A model generated the notes under the pieces. That model saw only the letters and a program-made list of their open reading frames with translations. It did not search any database and was not told the origin of the DNA. This document shows, one piece after another, positions 9,440 to 17,339 of a stretch of DNA of 64,000 nt (position 1 is its first letter; each line of letters opens with the position of its first letter). The position numbers and the translations under genes are program-made. The DNA comes from Brevibacillus thermoruber 423 (GTDB lineage Bacteria > Bacillota > Bacilli > Brevibacillales > Brevibacillaceae), in the NCBI RefSeq assembly GCF_000454065.1, contig NZ_ATNE01000001.1, positions 126,501-190,500 of the forward strand, given 5' to 3'.

Positions 9440-10788
9440 ACCTGTGGCTCGCTCTGCAAGACCCCAATACGCAGTGGGTGCTGGCCGGGTGCATCCTGCT
9501 GGGAATCAGCAGCGGCGTGCTTGGCTGCTTCGCCTTTTTGCGCGGTCGTTCGCTGATGGGCGACGCCCTGGCTCACGCCGCACTGCCGGGGGTGTGTCTG
9601 GTCTACCTTCTCACCGGCTCCAAATCGATCGGGCTGTTTCTCATCGGCGCGGGTGCGGCCGGACTGTTGGCCACTTACTGCATCACGTCCATCTCCCGCC
9701 ATTCGCGGATCAAGGAAGATACCGCGCTCGCGCTGACGCTCTCCGTCTTTTTCGGGATCGGGATCGTGCTGCTCACCTACATCCAGCACAGCGCGAGCGG
9801 CAATCAAAGCGGACTGGACAAATTTCTGTTCGGCCAGGCCGCTTCCCTCGTTTCCAGCGATGTCACGACTATGATGATCGTGTCAGGCGCCTTGATCCTG
9901 CTGACGATTCTCTTGTTCAAGGAATTTACCCTGCTCTCGTTTGACGCGGGGTTCGGACGTGGTCTCGGGTTTCCCATGGGCTTCCTGGACGCGCTGTTGA
10001 TGCTGATGCTGTTGATGACCGTGGTCATCGGTTTGCAGGCCGTCGGCGTGGTGCTGGTCGCCGCCATGTTGATCGCTCCTGCCGTCACGGCCCGCTACTG
10101 GACGGATAAACTGAGTGTCATGGCAGTGCTGTCCGGACTGTTCGGCGCCTTCAGCGGCGCGTTGGGCACGCTGCTCAGCACCCAATTGGAAAATTTGCCT
10201 ACCGGCCCTACCATCGTGTTGGCTGCTACCTGCTTCTTTGTCATTTCGTTGCTCGTTTCTCCCCGCCGTGGGGTACTTGTCCGGCTGATCCGCTTCCTGC
10301 GCCTGCGCAGCAAAGTGCTTCACGAAGACGTGATGCAGGCCCTGTACGAACGGATGGAGGAACCACATCACCTCCAAGCGGGCAGCCTGACCTTCGGCAT
10401 CGAAGAGCACGAGTTGGCCGAGAAAAGCGGAAAAAGCACTGCTGCGGTCCGAAAAGCTTTGCGCGGGCTGCGCCGGCAGGGATATGTACGGGCCGTAGAT
10501 GAGGCATCCGGACATCGGCGTTGGACGTTTACCCCGGAAGGACTGAAAAAAGCCCATGGACTGGTGCTCAATCAACGGCTGTGGGACGTGTACCACATGA
10601 ACGAGGACAGGTATGCTTCCCAGCACATTGATGTAAACCGGGAAGAACTGGCGTCGCAGTTGTCTGATGAGACGCTTGCACAGATGTTGGAGCAGCTCCA
10701 TGCGTACAATTTGACGCCCAAGCTGAACCAGCACGTGCCCGCCGCGAGTCAGCTTCACCCCACCAACCGAGGAGGTCTGTCGGTATGA
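9436..10788 (+). CDS. mntC: manganese ABC transporter permease with C-terminal helix-turn-helix extension
   Basis: Residues 1 to about 285 form a standard ABC-3 permease with eight or so membrane segments ([12 protein letters not shown] near the N-terminus is typical). The next 165 residues are soluble and look like a winged-helix domain: a helix-turn-helix-like stretch ([20 protein letters not shown]), then [20 protein letters not shown] resembling a DtxR-type wing. The total of 450 residues agrees with the long MntC (about 435) of B. subtilis, so the extension is a family feature and not a chance fusion. Its role is not established. The gene overlaps both neighbours by 4 bases. Confidence 0.92.
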   Translation: MNLWLALQDPNTQWVLAGCILLGISSGVLGCFAFLRGRSLMGDALAHAALPGVCLVYLLTGSKSIGLFLIGAGAAGLLATYCITSISRHSRIKEDTALALTLSVFFGIGIVLLTYIQHSASGNQSGLDKFLFGQAASLVSSDVTTMMIVSGALILLTILLFKEFTLLSFDAGFGRGLGFPMGFLDALLMLMLLMTVVIGLQAVGVVLVAAMLIAPAVTARYWTDKLSVMAVLSGLFGAFSGALGTLLSTQLENLPTGPTIVLAATCFFVISLLVSPRRGVLVRLIRFLRLRSKVLHEDVMQALYERMEEPHHLQAGSLTFGIEEHELAEKSGKSTAAVRKALRGLRRQGYVRAVDEASGHRRWTFTPEGLKKAHGLVLNQRLWDVYHMNEDRYASQHIDVNREELASQLSDETLAQMLEQLHAYNLTPKLNQHVPAASQLHPTNRGGLSV

Positions 10789-11687
10789 ACAGCTTATGGA
10801 TCATGTTGACAGGGGCGCTTGTGGCCGCCTCCTGCGGGTTCCTCGGCTGCTTTCTCATCCTGCGGCGCATGGCGATGCTGGGCGATGCGATCAGCCATGC
10901 CATTTTGCCGGGGATTGTGATCGCCTTTCTGTTCAGCGGCAGCCGGGAAACGCTGCCGATGCTGATCGGCGCTGCCGTGGTCGGCCTGCTGACCGTCTTT
11001 TTCGTTCAACTTCTGCACCAAAGCGGAGTGAAATCGGACGCGGCCATCGGGGTCACATTCACCGCCCTTTTCTCCGTGGGAGTTGTGCTGGTCTCGCTGT
11101 ACGCCCAGCAGGTAGACCTGGACCTCGACTGCGTCTTGTACGGCGAAATTGCTTACGTTCCCTGGGACACGTGGGAGTGGGGCGGCATGGACATGGGACC
11201 GCGCGCCGTCTGGGCGGTGGGTGGCGTGTTTCTGATCAGCCTCCTGGTCGTCGGTCTCTTTTTCAAACAGTTCAAACTGTGCAGCTTTGACCCCGCCATG
11301 GCAGCCGCCGTAGGCATTCCTGTCCTGCTGTTCCACTATCTCTTGATGACGCTGGTCTCGCTCACGACGGTTGCTTCCTTTGAAAGCGTCGGAGCGATTC
11401 TGGTTGTCGCCATGCTCGTCGTTCCCGGCGCTACCGCTTATCTGCTGACCGACCGCCTGCACGTGATGCTGTTCATCAGCATGGGTATCGGCGTGCTTTG
11501 CTCGGTATTCGGTTATATGCTCGCGTCCTGGCTGGACAGTTCGATTGCCGGGGCCATGACCGCCGTATCCGGCGTATTGTTCCTGCTGGCCTTTCTCTTC
11601 TCACCGCGTCATGGTGTGGTTGCGAAAGCGATCGCGCAGCGACGGGTACGCGTCCAAAACCGACAAACAAAACCCGCCTCTCATTAA
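10785..11687 (+). CDS. mntD: manganese ABC transporter permease
   Basis: This is a 300-residue ABC-3 permease with GDAISHAILPGIV near the N-terminus and about eight membrane segments. It lacks the soluble extension present in MntC, as does B. subtilis MntD. It has its own GGAGG site inside the end of mntC and starts within the mntC stop. It is the last gene of the operon. Confidence 0.93.
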   Translation: MNSLWIMLTGALVAASCGFLGCFLILRRMAMLGDAISHAILPGIVIAFLFSGSRETLPMLIGAAVVGLLTVFFVQLLHQSGVKSDAAIGVTFTALFSVGVVLVSLYAQQVDLDLDCVLYGEIAYVPWDTWEWGGMDMGPRAVWAVGGVFLISLLVVGLFFKQFKLCSFDPAMAAAVGIPVLLFHYLLMTLVSLTTVASFESVGAILVVAMLVVPGATAYLLTDRLHVMLFISMGIGVLCSVFGYMLASWLDSSIAGAMTAVSGVLFLLAFLFSPRHGVVAKAIAQRRVRVQNRQTKPASH

Positions 11688-11760
11688 AGGTGGGATCCGA
11701 ACGGAGCGGCATCTGGCGCTGCGTTCGCCTGGTTTCCCCCAAACCATCAGGGATCAGAAA

Positions 11761-11784
11761 AAGGAGCGTGACAAACGCTCCTTT
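11761..11784 (+). terminator. hairpin after mntD
   Basis: The arms AAGGAGCG (11761-11768) and CGCTCCTT (11776-11783) pair across a 7-base loop. The T tract is short, so termination may be weak. From 11688 to about 11816 nothing else is recognised, and in particular there is no sigma-K sequence. Confidence 0.6.
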
Positions 11785-11816
11785 GCTCGTGCCAGGCATC
11801 ACGCCATACCTTTGAC

Positions 11817-11981
11817 TGTAGAATCGAAATTCTGATGCATCTGCGCAGCTTGAAAAAAACAAAAAAGGACGTGTCGCTGCACGACCCCATCGGAACCGAC
11901 AAGGAAGGGAACGAAATCACCCTTGCGCTTTATCCGTTTGAAAGCCCCTCTCATGCGAGAAGGGATTTGTTTGTTTTGTGA
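11817..11981 (+). pseudogene. sigK: left remnant of sigK (internal piece, 5' portion missing)
   Basis: In frame, this encodes [19 protein letters not shown] followed by [16 protein letters not shown], which is the centre of pro-sigma-K. Beyond the shared core at 11913-11923 the frame runs into unrelated sequence and stops at 11979-11981. Clear similarity begins at about 11826; the residues just before look eroded (family: ARCIENEILMHLR). The first ~105 residues (pro-sequence and regions 1.2 to 2.3) are not present upstream, where mntD and its hairpin lie instead. The frame joins exactly to the right-hand sigK piece if the element between the two cores is removed. An ATG at 11835 could only start a peptide lacking region 2. 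Confidence 0.85.
11904..11924. other. left attachment site of the sigK element
   Basis: The core GAAATCACCCT (11913-11923) is repeated at the right end. It sits in a short dyad, AAGGG ... CCCTT (about 11905-11925), as expected for a serine recombinase site. With one mismatch the match extends left to AAYGAAATCACCCT. Confidence 0.75.
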
Positions 11982-12200
11982 CATTTTCCTCCAGCCAGGC
12001 GACATCTCTGGAACCTCCATGTTGGCCAAGAAACCGCGCAGACGGCATGCCAGCCATTTTCCCTGCATGGGGATGCCACAATCCGCCCCTGCCGCGGTAC
12101 CCGTCACTTTGCAGCAGGTCAAACACACCGGTGCCTGTTTAACAAAAACCTGACGGCCACCGCTCGATCTTCCAGTCGGTCAGCGTTTTTTCTTTATGAT

Positions 12201-12770
12201 TTACCCACCTTGTCGGTCTATGACCTTCCCATCTTTCGATAACCCTCGAACGTTGTCTTCCGGTCCAACCTGAAAATAGTAACGTTTCCCTTCGTTCATG
12301 ATGATGGTGGCTGGTTCAAATGTTTCTTCTTGTTTGGTCTTTGTTTCAATTTTTGTGATCTCCGAATTATTGATTTCGCCAAAAACGACGTAAAACTCAT
12401 GCCGTACATTCTCTTGTCGATCATAAGAGTGAACGCCTTTCGTATACACTGTCATATTGTCATTTTCGTAATGTTCCCATCCGTTTGGACCGATATTTTC
12501 CCATCCATCCTCATCGTTGCCTTTCAGGAAAGCAACTGCCAGTGCGTCGAAATCTGCAAAAGGAAACCTCTCACGATCAGGTTCAGTCGTATACATGACG
12601 ACGGTAACGCCGTCTACGTTTTGCGTGTGAATTACGTTTTTCACTTTGTAAGGGATGCCTTTTTCGAGTACCTCTTCAAAACTGTCGTACTTTCCCCATT
12701 CAACGTCAGAGAAAATGATCCAGGAAACGGCAGCAATCGAAATGAGGCCAATGATGATTCGCTTTGTCAT
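12201..12770 (-). CDS. hypothetical membrane-anchored protein
   Basis: This 189-residue protein is not recognised. It begins with one hydrophobic helix (about residues 4-21, RIIIGLISIAAVSWIIF), so it is probably anchored with a long acidic soluble domain outside the cell. The start follows GGGAGGAG by about 6 bases. It is transcribed leftward inside the sigK element and is more AT-rich than the flanking chromosome, which suggests transfer. No catalytic motif is visible. Confidence 0.65.
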   Translation of the reverse strand: MTKRIIIGLISIAAVSWIIFSDVEWGKYDSFEEVLEKGIPYKVKNVIHTQNVDGVTVVMYTTEPDRERFPFADFDALAVAFLKGNDEDGWENIGPNGWEHYENDNMTVYTKGVHSYDRQENVRHEFYVVFGEINNSEITKIETKTKQEETFEPATIIMNEGKRYYFQVGPEDNVRGLSKDGKVIDRQGG

Positions 12771-12869
12771 GCGGCTCTCCTCCCCGTTGGAAATACTTCC
12801 TTCCTAGTTTTGCTTTGCGCTGCCAATTCCTGCCCTGTTTTTAAAAAAATACAAATACGATATGTAACG

Positions 12870-12901
12870 AAAGACCTCATCCGCAAAGAAATGAGGTCTT
12901 T
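12870..12901 (-). terminator. hairpin between the two leftward cargo genes
   Basis: The arms AAAGACCTCAT (12870-12880) and ATGAGGTCTTT (12891-12901) form an 11-bp stem. It lies just after the stop of the leftward lipoprotein gene. There is no strong T tract on either side. Confidence 0.5.
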
Positions 12902-12927
12902 CCCATCCGCTTTTTCCTAAATCGGCG

Positions 12928-13395
12928 TTACTCCATCGTAAAATGGGCAGCCAGGGTTATTTCCTTTTCATGTGCGTAGAAACGTTTTATCACCCGATAT
13001 TCGCCTTTGGTAAACGTATACGCAAACGCCTTCACATTGATTTTTTGCTGATAGGTATCCCCCGGCTTTAACACCAGACCCATCTCCGCAAAGGCGATAT
13101 CCTCTTTAAAGGGAACCTCGTACCACTTGTCTTGTTCGCGTTTCTCAACGGTATAAGCAGCGCCAAAAGACAAGGAAGCGGGTCCCGGATTATGAACCAC
13201 CAGGGTAATTTCCTCCTCCGAAGATGAGTAGCTTGGTTTTTCCGTTTTCATTTCCACAGTACCCTCATTGGAGGTCATTGCACTTGGCAATTCTCCATGA
13301 ATGGATGGGGTGGTTACGGGTTTCGTTTCATCATGGGAACAAGCACCAAGAAACACGACAGCCAGAACAACAATCAAGAAAGAATTCCTTATCAC
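12928..13395 (-). CDS. lipoprotein with bacterial Ig-like domain
   Basis: The 155-residue product has a lipoprotein signal ending in LGAC (Cys near residue 19), a Thr/Ser-rich linker, then a beta-rich domain with SYSSSEEEITLVVHNPGPAS and late GEYRVIKRFYAHEKEITLAA. This resembles the small Ig-like domains of Bacillus surface lipoproteins. I choose the GTG at 13395, which follows GGGGGGAAG; an in-frame start 18 bases upstream has no better site. Its role in the element is unknown. Confidence 0.7.
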   Translation of the reverse strand: MIRNSFLIVVLAVVFLGACSHDETKPVTTPSIHGELPSAMTSNEGTVEMKTEKPSYSSSEEEITLVVHNPGPASLSFGAAYTVEKREQDKWYEVPFKEDIAFAEMGLVLKPGDTYQQKINVKAFAYTFTKGEYRVIKRFYAHEKEITLAAHFTME

Positions 13396-13560
13396 GCCAG
13401 CTTCCCCCCTCAATTAGAAGACGATCACAGGGGCGTCACGTTTCAATTTCGCAAGGTATGGAACCGTGCCGTATCTCCCCGTGTTCCTCCCCATGGCCGT
13501 TCCCTGAAAGGTTCCTCACCCGCCTGCATGAAAAAAACACACCCGATCCGGATGTACCCA

Positions 13561-13569
13561 TGTTATAAT
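13561..13569 (+). promoter_or_regulatory. extended -10 promoter of the toxin gene
   Basis: TGTTATAAT is a perfect extended -10 (TGn plus TATAAT at 13564-13569). No good -35 is seen 17 bases upstream, which is common for extended -10 promoters. It lies 69 bases before the toxin start codon. Confidence 0.65.
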
Positions 13570-13638
13570 CTTCCATACACAATAGAATCGGCTCCGCACG
13601 GGTGGTCGGCTCATCCCCTGTCGAAAGGGGGTGAGGGC

Positions 13639-13722
13639 ATGACCGTGTACGAAGCACTTTCGTTGATGGTTGCGTTTGGCATGTTCATCATCGCCATGCT
13701 GTCATTTCACAAAAGGAAATAG
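13639..13722 (+). CDS. putative holin-like toxin of a type I toxin-antitoxin locus
   Basis: The 27-residue peptide starts MTVYEALSLMVAFGMFIIA and ends in a basic FHKRK tail. One membrane helix followed by a short charged tail matches the putative holin-like toxin family of Firmicutes. A strong AAGGGGGTG site precedes the ATG by 5 bases. The gene ends inside a hairpin, and the downstream 100 bases have the two-hairpin layout typical of these loci, with a convergent antisense promoter. When unrepressed, such peptides insert into the membrane. The TA assignment rests on family resemblance plus layout. Confidence 0.8.
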   Translation: MTVYEALSLMVAFGMFIIAMLSFHKRK

Positions 13723-13886
13723 ACCGCCCTTGAGTCGGTAGCTCGGCGGTCTATTTCGCAACCAGCGTTATGAGCCGCCCCCTTGTGGGGAACGTCTATT
13801 GTGCAAGGCCGTAGGTGCTGCAACACCTGCGGTCTTTCTTAGTATATTCCCCTATTCGTGGAGCGATCACGAACACTTTTCTCTGT
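13711..13886 (-). ncRNA. predicted antisense RNA (type I antitoxin)
   Basis: A minus-strand promoter at 13892-13920 should start a transcript near 13886. The hairpin AGACCGCC/GGCGGTCT (13721-13728/13745-13752) is followed, reading leftward, by ATTTCCTTTTG, which could terminate it near 13711. The RNA would overlap the last codons and 3' end of the toxin mRNA by over 100 bases, as in txpA/RatA-type systems. Expression is inferred. Confidence 0.5.
13807..13840 (+). terminator. terminator of the toxin mRNA
   Basis: GGCCGTAGGTG (13807-13817) pairs with CACCTGCGGTC (13824-13834), with two G-U pairs, and TTTCTT follows. Confidence 0.65.
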
Positions 13887-13891
13887 CTTCT

Positions 13892-13920
13892 ATCATACCA
13901 CAACCTGGTCCAGATCATAA
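13892..13920 (-). promoter_or_regulatory. antisense RNA promoter
   Basis: Reading the minus strand, TTATGA (13920-13915), a 17-base spacer and TATGAT (13897-13892) are seen, and the -10 is preceded by TGG, giving an extended -10. The stretch up to the bicupin start at 14092 shows no other feature. Confidence 0.55.
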
Positions 13921-14091
13921 CCGATAAAAATAGGTTTGGAGCGAAAATGATAGACGCTCGTCATGCGGAGAGCGTCTTTCGAGGTGTTAGTTACCGTACA
14001 TCTGACATACACCCCCTAGCTGCGACATACATTACGAAAATGAAAGATCAGCATTCCCCCTGTCATCATCTGATGGAGAGGAGCATGTTCG

Positions 14092-15294
14092 ATGGAAAAC
14101 CGTCCTCGGAGTCATCCTGCATACGGAAATGTGCCGCAACCGATAAGGGCAGACGGCGCCGGTGCGACCGATACGGGTCCGCGGGACATCATGCGAGATT
14201 TGGAGAACCCAGACATGCTGGTTCCGCCCATTACCGATGCGGGCTTGATTCCCAATTTGAAGTTCTCGTTCTCCGACACCCACATGCAGTTAAACCACGG
14301 CGGCTGGTCGCGGGAAGTGACGGTACGAGAGCTGCCGATCGCCACCACGCTTGCGGGGGTGAACATGCGGCTGACGCAGGGCGGTGTGCGTGAGCTGCAC
14401 TGGCACAAGCAGGCGGAGTGGTCCTTCATGATTTCGGGCCGGGCACGCATCACCGCGGTCGACCAGGACGGGCGGAACTTTATCGCCGATGTCGGCGTCG
14501 GCGATCTGTGGTACTTTCCCCCGGGGATTCCGTACTCGATTCAGGGGCTGGAGGAAGGCTGCGAATTTCTGCTCGTTTTCGACGACGGCAGCTTCTCCGA
14601 CCTGGACACCTTCTCCATATCCGATTGGTTCGCACACACACCGAAGGACGTATTGGCCGCCAATTTCGGTGTATCGGAACACGCCTTTGCCCACATCCCA
14701 ACGGAACAGGTGTACATTTTCCAGGCAGACGTACCCGGCCCATTGGAAAGCCAGAAAGTGCCCGATCCTTACGGTACCGTGCCGAAAAGCTTCACGCACC
14801 GGCTGCTTGCGCAGGAGCCGATTCGAACGCCGGGCGGAACGGTGCGCATCGTCGATTCCACCAACTTCCCCATTTCGACCACCGTCGCGGCCGCCCTGGT
14901 CGAAATCAAACCGGGCGGGATGAGGGAGATGCACTGGCACCCGAACAATGATGAATGGCAATATTACCTCGCCGGCATGGGACGCATGACGGTCTTTGCG
15001 GCGAACGGCACGGCCCGCACGTTCAATTACCGGGCGGGCGACGTGGGGTACGTACCGTTTGCCTTTGGTCACTACATCCAGAACACCGGTGACAAAAGCC
15101 TATGGTTTCTGGAGATGTTCAAGAGTGACCGCTTCGCCGACGTGTCGCTGAACCAGTGGATGGCGCTGACGCCTCGAGAGCTCGTGCAGGAGAACCTTCA
15201 CGTGGGGCCCGAGCTGATGAACGCACTGCGCAAGGAGAAATGGCCGGTCGTCAAATACCCGAATCCTGCCGACTCCCTTGGCGATTGCGAGTGA
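14092..15294 (+). CDS. bicupin of the oxalate decarboxylase family with an altered N-terminal metal site
   Basis: The 400-residue protein aligns along its length with OxdC (385 residues in B. subtilis), an Mn enzyme that splits oxalate to formate and CO2. The C-terminal cupin keeps all ligands: His281, His283, Glu288 and His327. The N-terminal cupin keeps Arg100, His103, His105 and Glu109, but the fourth ligand (His140 in OxdC) is Tyr148 (PGIPYSIQ). The catalytic lid SENS is SDLD (169-172), so the key Glu is Asp. Both changes hit the site considered catalytic in OxdC, so the activity may differ. GGAGAGGAG lies 8 bases before the ATG. It is cargo of the sigK element; B. subtilis OxdD is a spore-coat homologue, which makes a spore role conceivable. 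Confidence 0.85.
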   Translation: MENRPRSHPAYGNVPQPIRADGAGATDTGPRDIMRDLENPDMLVPPITDAGLIPNLKFSFSDTHMQLNHGGWSREVTVRELPIATTLAGVNMRLTQGGVRELHWHKQAEWSFMISGRARITAVDQDGRNFIADVGVGDLWYFPPGIPYSIQGLEEGCEFLLVFDDGSFSDLDTFSISDWFAHTPKDVLAANFGVSEHAFAHIPTEQVYIFQADVPGPLESQKVPDPYGTVPKSFTHRLLAQEPIRTPGGTVRIVDSTNFPISTTVAAALVEIKPGGMREMHWHPNNDEWQYYLAGMGRMTVFAANGTARTFNYRAGDVGYVPFAFGHYIQNTGDKSLWFLEMFKSDRFADVSLNQWMALTPRELVQENLHVGPELMNALRKEKWPVVKYPNPADSLGDCE

Positions 15295-15317
15295 GAATCC
15301 GCCTGCCTCGACTGGGG

Positions 15318-15350
15318 GATGCCGATGCAGTACACCGGGGCATCTCTTTT
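15318..15350 (+). terminator. terminator after the bicupin gene
   Basis: GATGCC (15318-15323) pairs with GGCATC (15339-15344), and TCTTTT follows. The stem is short. Confidence 0.5.
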
Positions 15351-15374
15351 CAGGCTTGTCTGATCCGCCGGGGG

Positions 15375-15533
15375 TTACCCGGCCTTCTCCTCAAGCTCGT
15401 CGAGGATCGCCCATCCGGCGGCGTGCAACTCGTCGAGGACCCGGTCTACCGCTTCTTCCGTCATGGGTGGAGGTGCTACGACGTGAACCGTGGTGTTCCC
15501 AAACGTGTAAGTGGCGTCGTACTTGCGCTCCAC
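15375..15533 (-). CDS. small phage/ICE-type hypothetical protein
   Basis: This 52-residue protein contains YTFGNTTVHVVAPPPMTEEA and ends in a Leu/Glu-rich helix. I recall such short proteins from Firmicute prophages and integrative elements, but no function is known to me. The GTG at 15533 lies 8 bases after GGGAGG; an ATG two codons upstream is too close to that site. It runs toward the bicupin terminator. Confidence 0.6.
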   Translation of the reverse strand: MERKYDATYTFGNTTVHVVAPPPMTEEAVDRVLDELHAAGWAILDELEEKAG

Positions 15534-15749
15534 TGGCATCGCCTCCCTACAGGAATGGTATGCGATGAAGGGGCGGGGACGGGCATGGAAATCATCCTCT
15601 CCCTTTCCGTCTTGCGGCCATTCGGGCTGCAGGATGCTTTTGACGATCGGCATGTTTCGCGAAAACGGGCATAGGGTATGGCGGCACAAACCGGCATGGT
15701 TTTTTCACGTGCGTGACATAAGTCTTCATTTTGACGAGAGGTCCCCTGT

Positions 15750-17297
15750 ATGGAACGTGTCTGCATGTATCTCCGCAAATCCCGCGCGGACCTGGAAGCG
15801 GAAGCGCGCGGGGAAGGCGAAACGCTGGCCAAACACAAAAAAGCCCTGCTGAAGCTGGCCAAACAGCAGGAGCTCCAGGTCATTACCATCCGGGAAGAAG
15901 TGGTTTCCGGGGAGTCGCTGATCCATCGACCGCAGATGTTGGAACTCCTGAAAGAGGTGGAAGCAGGGACATACGACGCCGTCCTGGTGATGGACATCGA
16001 CCGTCTTGGTCGCGGGGACAAGGTTGACCAGGGGTTGATCGAGAGAGCTTTCCGCGTGTCCGGGACAAAAATCATCACGCCGCGGAAGATCTACGACCCC
16101 AACGACGAATGGGACGAGGAATACATGGAGTTTGAATCGTTCATGGCACGGCGGGAGTTGAAGCTGATCAACCGCCGGCTGCAGCGCGGCCGCATCGCTT
16201 CTGTCGAAGAGGGGAACTACATCGCCACCCGCCCTCCCTATGGGTACCTGATTCACAAGACCGATCAGGAGCGGACTCTTGTCCCCCATCCTGAACAGGC
16301 CCCGATCGTGCAGATGATCTTTCACTGGTACACCCACCAGGATCCCGGAAGGCGCATGGGCAGCAGCAAGATCGCCAACGAGTTAAACCGGCGCGGATAC
16401 CGCTCCTACACCGGAAAGGACTGGACCTCCGCCTCCGTTTTGGCGATCCTGAAGAATGCGGTGTATGCCGGCCGGGTCCAGTGGAAGAAGAAAGAAGAGA
16501 AAAAATCAGCTGAGCCGGGGAAGCGAAAAGATACCCGAACGCGCCCGCGGCACGAATGGATCGACGTCCCGGGCAAGCATGAACCGCTGGTAACGATGGA
16601 GACGTTTCAAAAAGCACAGGACCTTCTCGGCCGCAGCTACCACGTCCCCTACCAACTGCAACGCGGAATCACCAACCCGCTCGCCGGCCTGATCAAGTGT
16701 GAACGGTGCGGTTCGTCCATGGTGATGCGCCCCTACACGAATCAGCTTCCCCATCTCAAGTGCGGCAATCACCTGTGTCAAAACAGGAGCAGCCGTTTCG
16801 CCTACGTGGAGAAGCATCTGCTGAGAGGCCTCAAAGCATGGCTGGCTGCGTACAAGGCCGAGTGGGGCAAACGGAAGCGGCCGGAGCGAAACGAACGCCT
16901 GATCGAAGCGAAGCGGGCAGCACTCCGCTCGTTGGAACGGGAGCGCAAGGAACTGGAGGGGCAAAAGGACCGCCTTCACGACCTGCTGGAACGCCGGATC
17001 TACGACGAGGAGACGTATCTGGAACGGTTTACAGCACTGGCAGAACGAATGGAGCATCTGCAAGCCGCCATCAAACAGGCCGAAGACGACATCGCCGCCG
17101 AGCTCATGCGTGAGCAGGCGCAAAAGGAAGTCATCCCCAAGGTTGAATCAGTCCTCGACCTGTATGATCGGACTGACGATCCCGCCAAAAAAAACAACCT
17201 GCTGAAGTCCGTCCTGGAAAAAGCCGTGTACCGCAAGGAAAAATGGCAGCGCGGCGACCATTTTACCTTGACGCTTTACCCGAAAATCCCCCAATAA
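15750..17297 (+). CDS. spoIVCA: large serine recombinase, SpoIVCA-like
   Basis: The 515-residue enzyme should excise or integrate the sigK element. The resolvase domain begins at the N-terminus with Ser11 (MYLRKSRAD) as nucleophile and the conserved arginines in DIDRLGRGD. A Recombinase domain follows (RRLQRGRIASVEEGNYI; RPPYGYL), then a zinc ribbon (CERCGSSM ... CGNHLC) and a coiled coil (about 385-460). All domains look intact. B. subtilis SpoIVCA has about 500 residues. The start follows GAGAGG. The gene ends 30 bases before the right core, as expected for a recombinase beside its site. In B. subtilis the homologue is made only in the mother cell under sigma-E; no such promoter was identified here. 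Confidence 0.92.
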   Translation: MERVCMYLRKSRADLEAEARGEGETLAKHKKALLKLAKQQELQVITIREEVVSGESLIHRPQMLELLKEVEAGTYDAVLVMDIDRLGRGDKVDQGLIERAFRVSGTKIITPRKIYDPNDEWDEEYMEFESFMARRELKLINRRLQRGRIASVEEGNYIATRPPYGYLIHKTDQERTLVPHPEQAPIVQMIFHWYTHQDPGRRMGSSKIANELNRRGYRSYTGKDWTSASVLAILKNAVYAGRVQWKKKEEKKSAEPGKRKDTRTRPRHEWIDVPGKHEPLVTMETFQKAQDLLGRSYHVPYQLQRGITNPLAGLIKCERCGSSMVMRPYTNQLPHLKCGNHLCQNRSSRFAYVEKHLLRGLKAWLAAYKAEWGKRKRPERNERLIEAKRAALRSLERERKELEGQKDRLHDLLERRIYDEETYLERFTALAERMEHLQAAIKQAEDDIAAELMREQAQKEVIPKVESVLDLYDRTDDPAKKNNLLKSVLEKAVYRKEKWQRGDHFTLTLYPKIPQ

Positions 17298-17318
17298 ACC
17301 CTCCACGGATAAACCGGA

Positions 17319-17339
17319 AAGGTGAATGAAATCACCCTG
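17319..17339. other. right attachment site of the sigK element
   Basis: The core GAAATCACCCT (17328-17338) lies in the dyad GGTGA-ATGAAA-TCACC (17321-17336). The crossover joining the left GGGAACGAAATCACC to the right CTGATCGACGTG keeps sigK in frame. Confidence 0.75.

Larger units (their letters stand above)
11913..17327. mobile_element. skin-like sigK intervening element, about 5.4 kb
   Basis: The unit is bounded by direct copies of GAAATCACCCT and split by them from two sigma-K pieces in the same frame. It carries a large serine recombinase next to its right end, like SpoIVCA of the B. subtilis skin. Cargo, left to right, is an anchored hypothetical protein, an Ig-like lipoprotein, a holin-like type I toxin with antisense RNA, a bicupin and a 52-residue phage-type protein. 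It is much smaller than the 48-kb B. subtilis skin and has no phage structural genes. The 12.2-13.4 kb part is visibly more AT-rich than its surroundings. Excision is predicted from structure only. Confidence 0.82.

Noticed and set aside
11688..11816. Possible N-terminal half of sigK directly before the element
   Set aside because: All frames were read for sigma region 2 and pro-sequence motifs; none is present, only the mntD hairpin.
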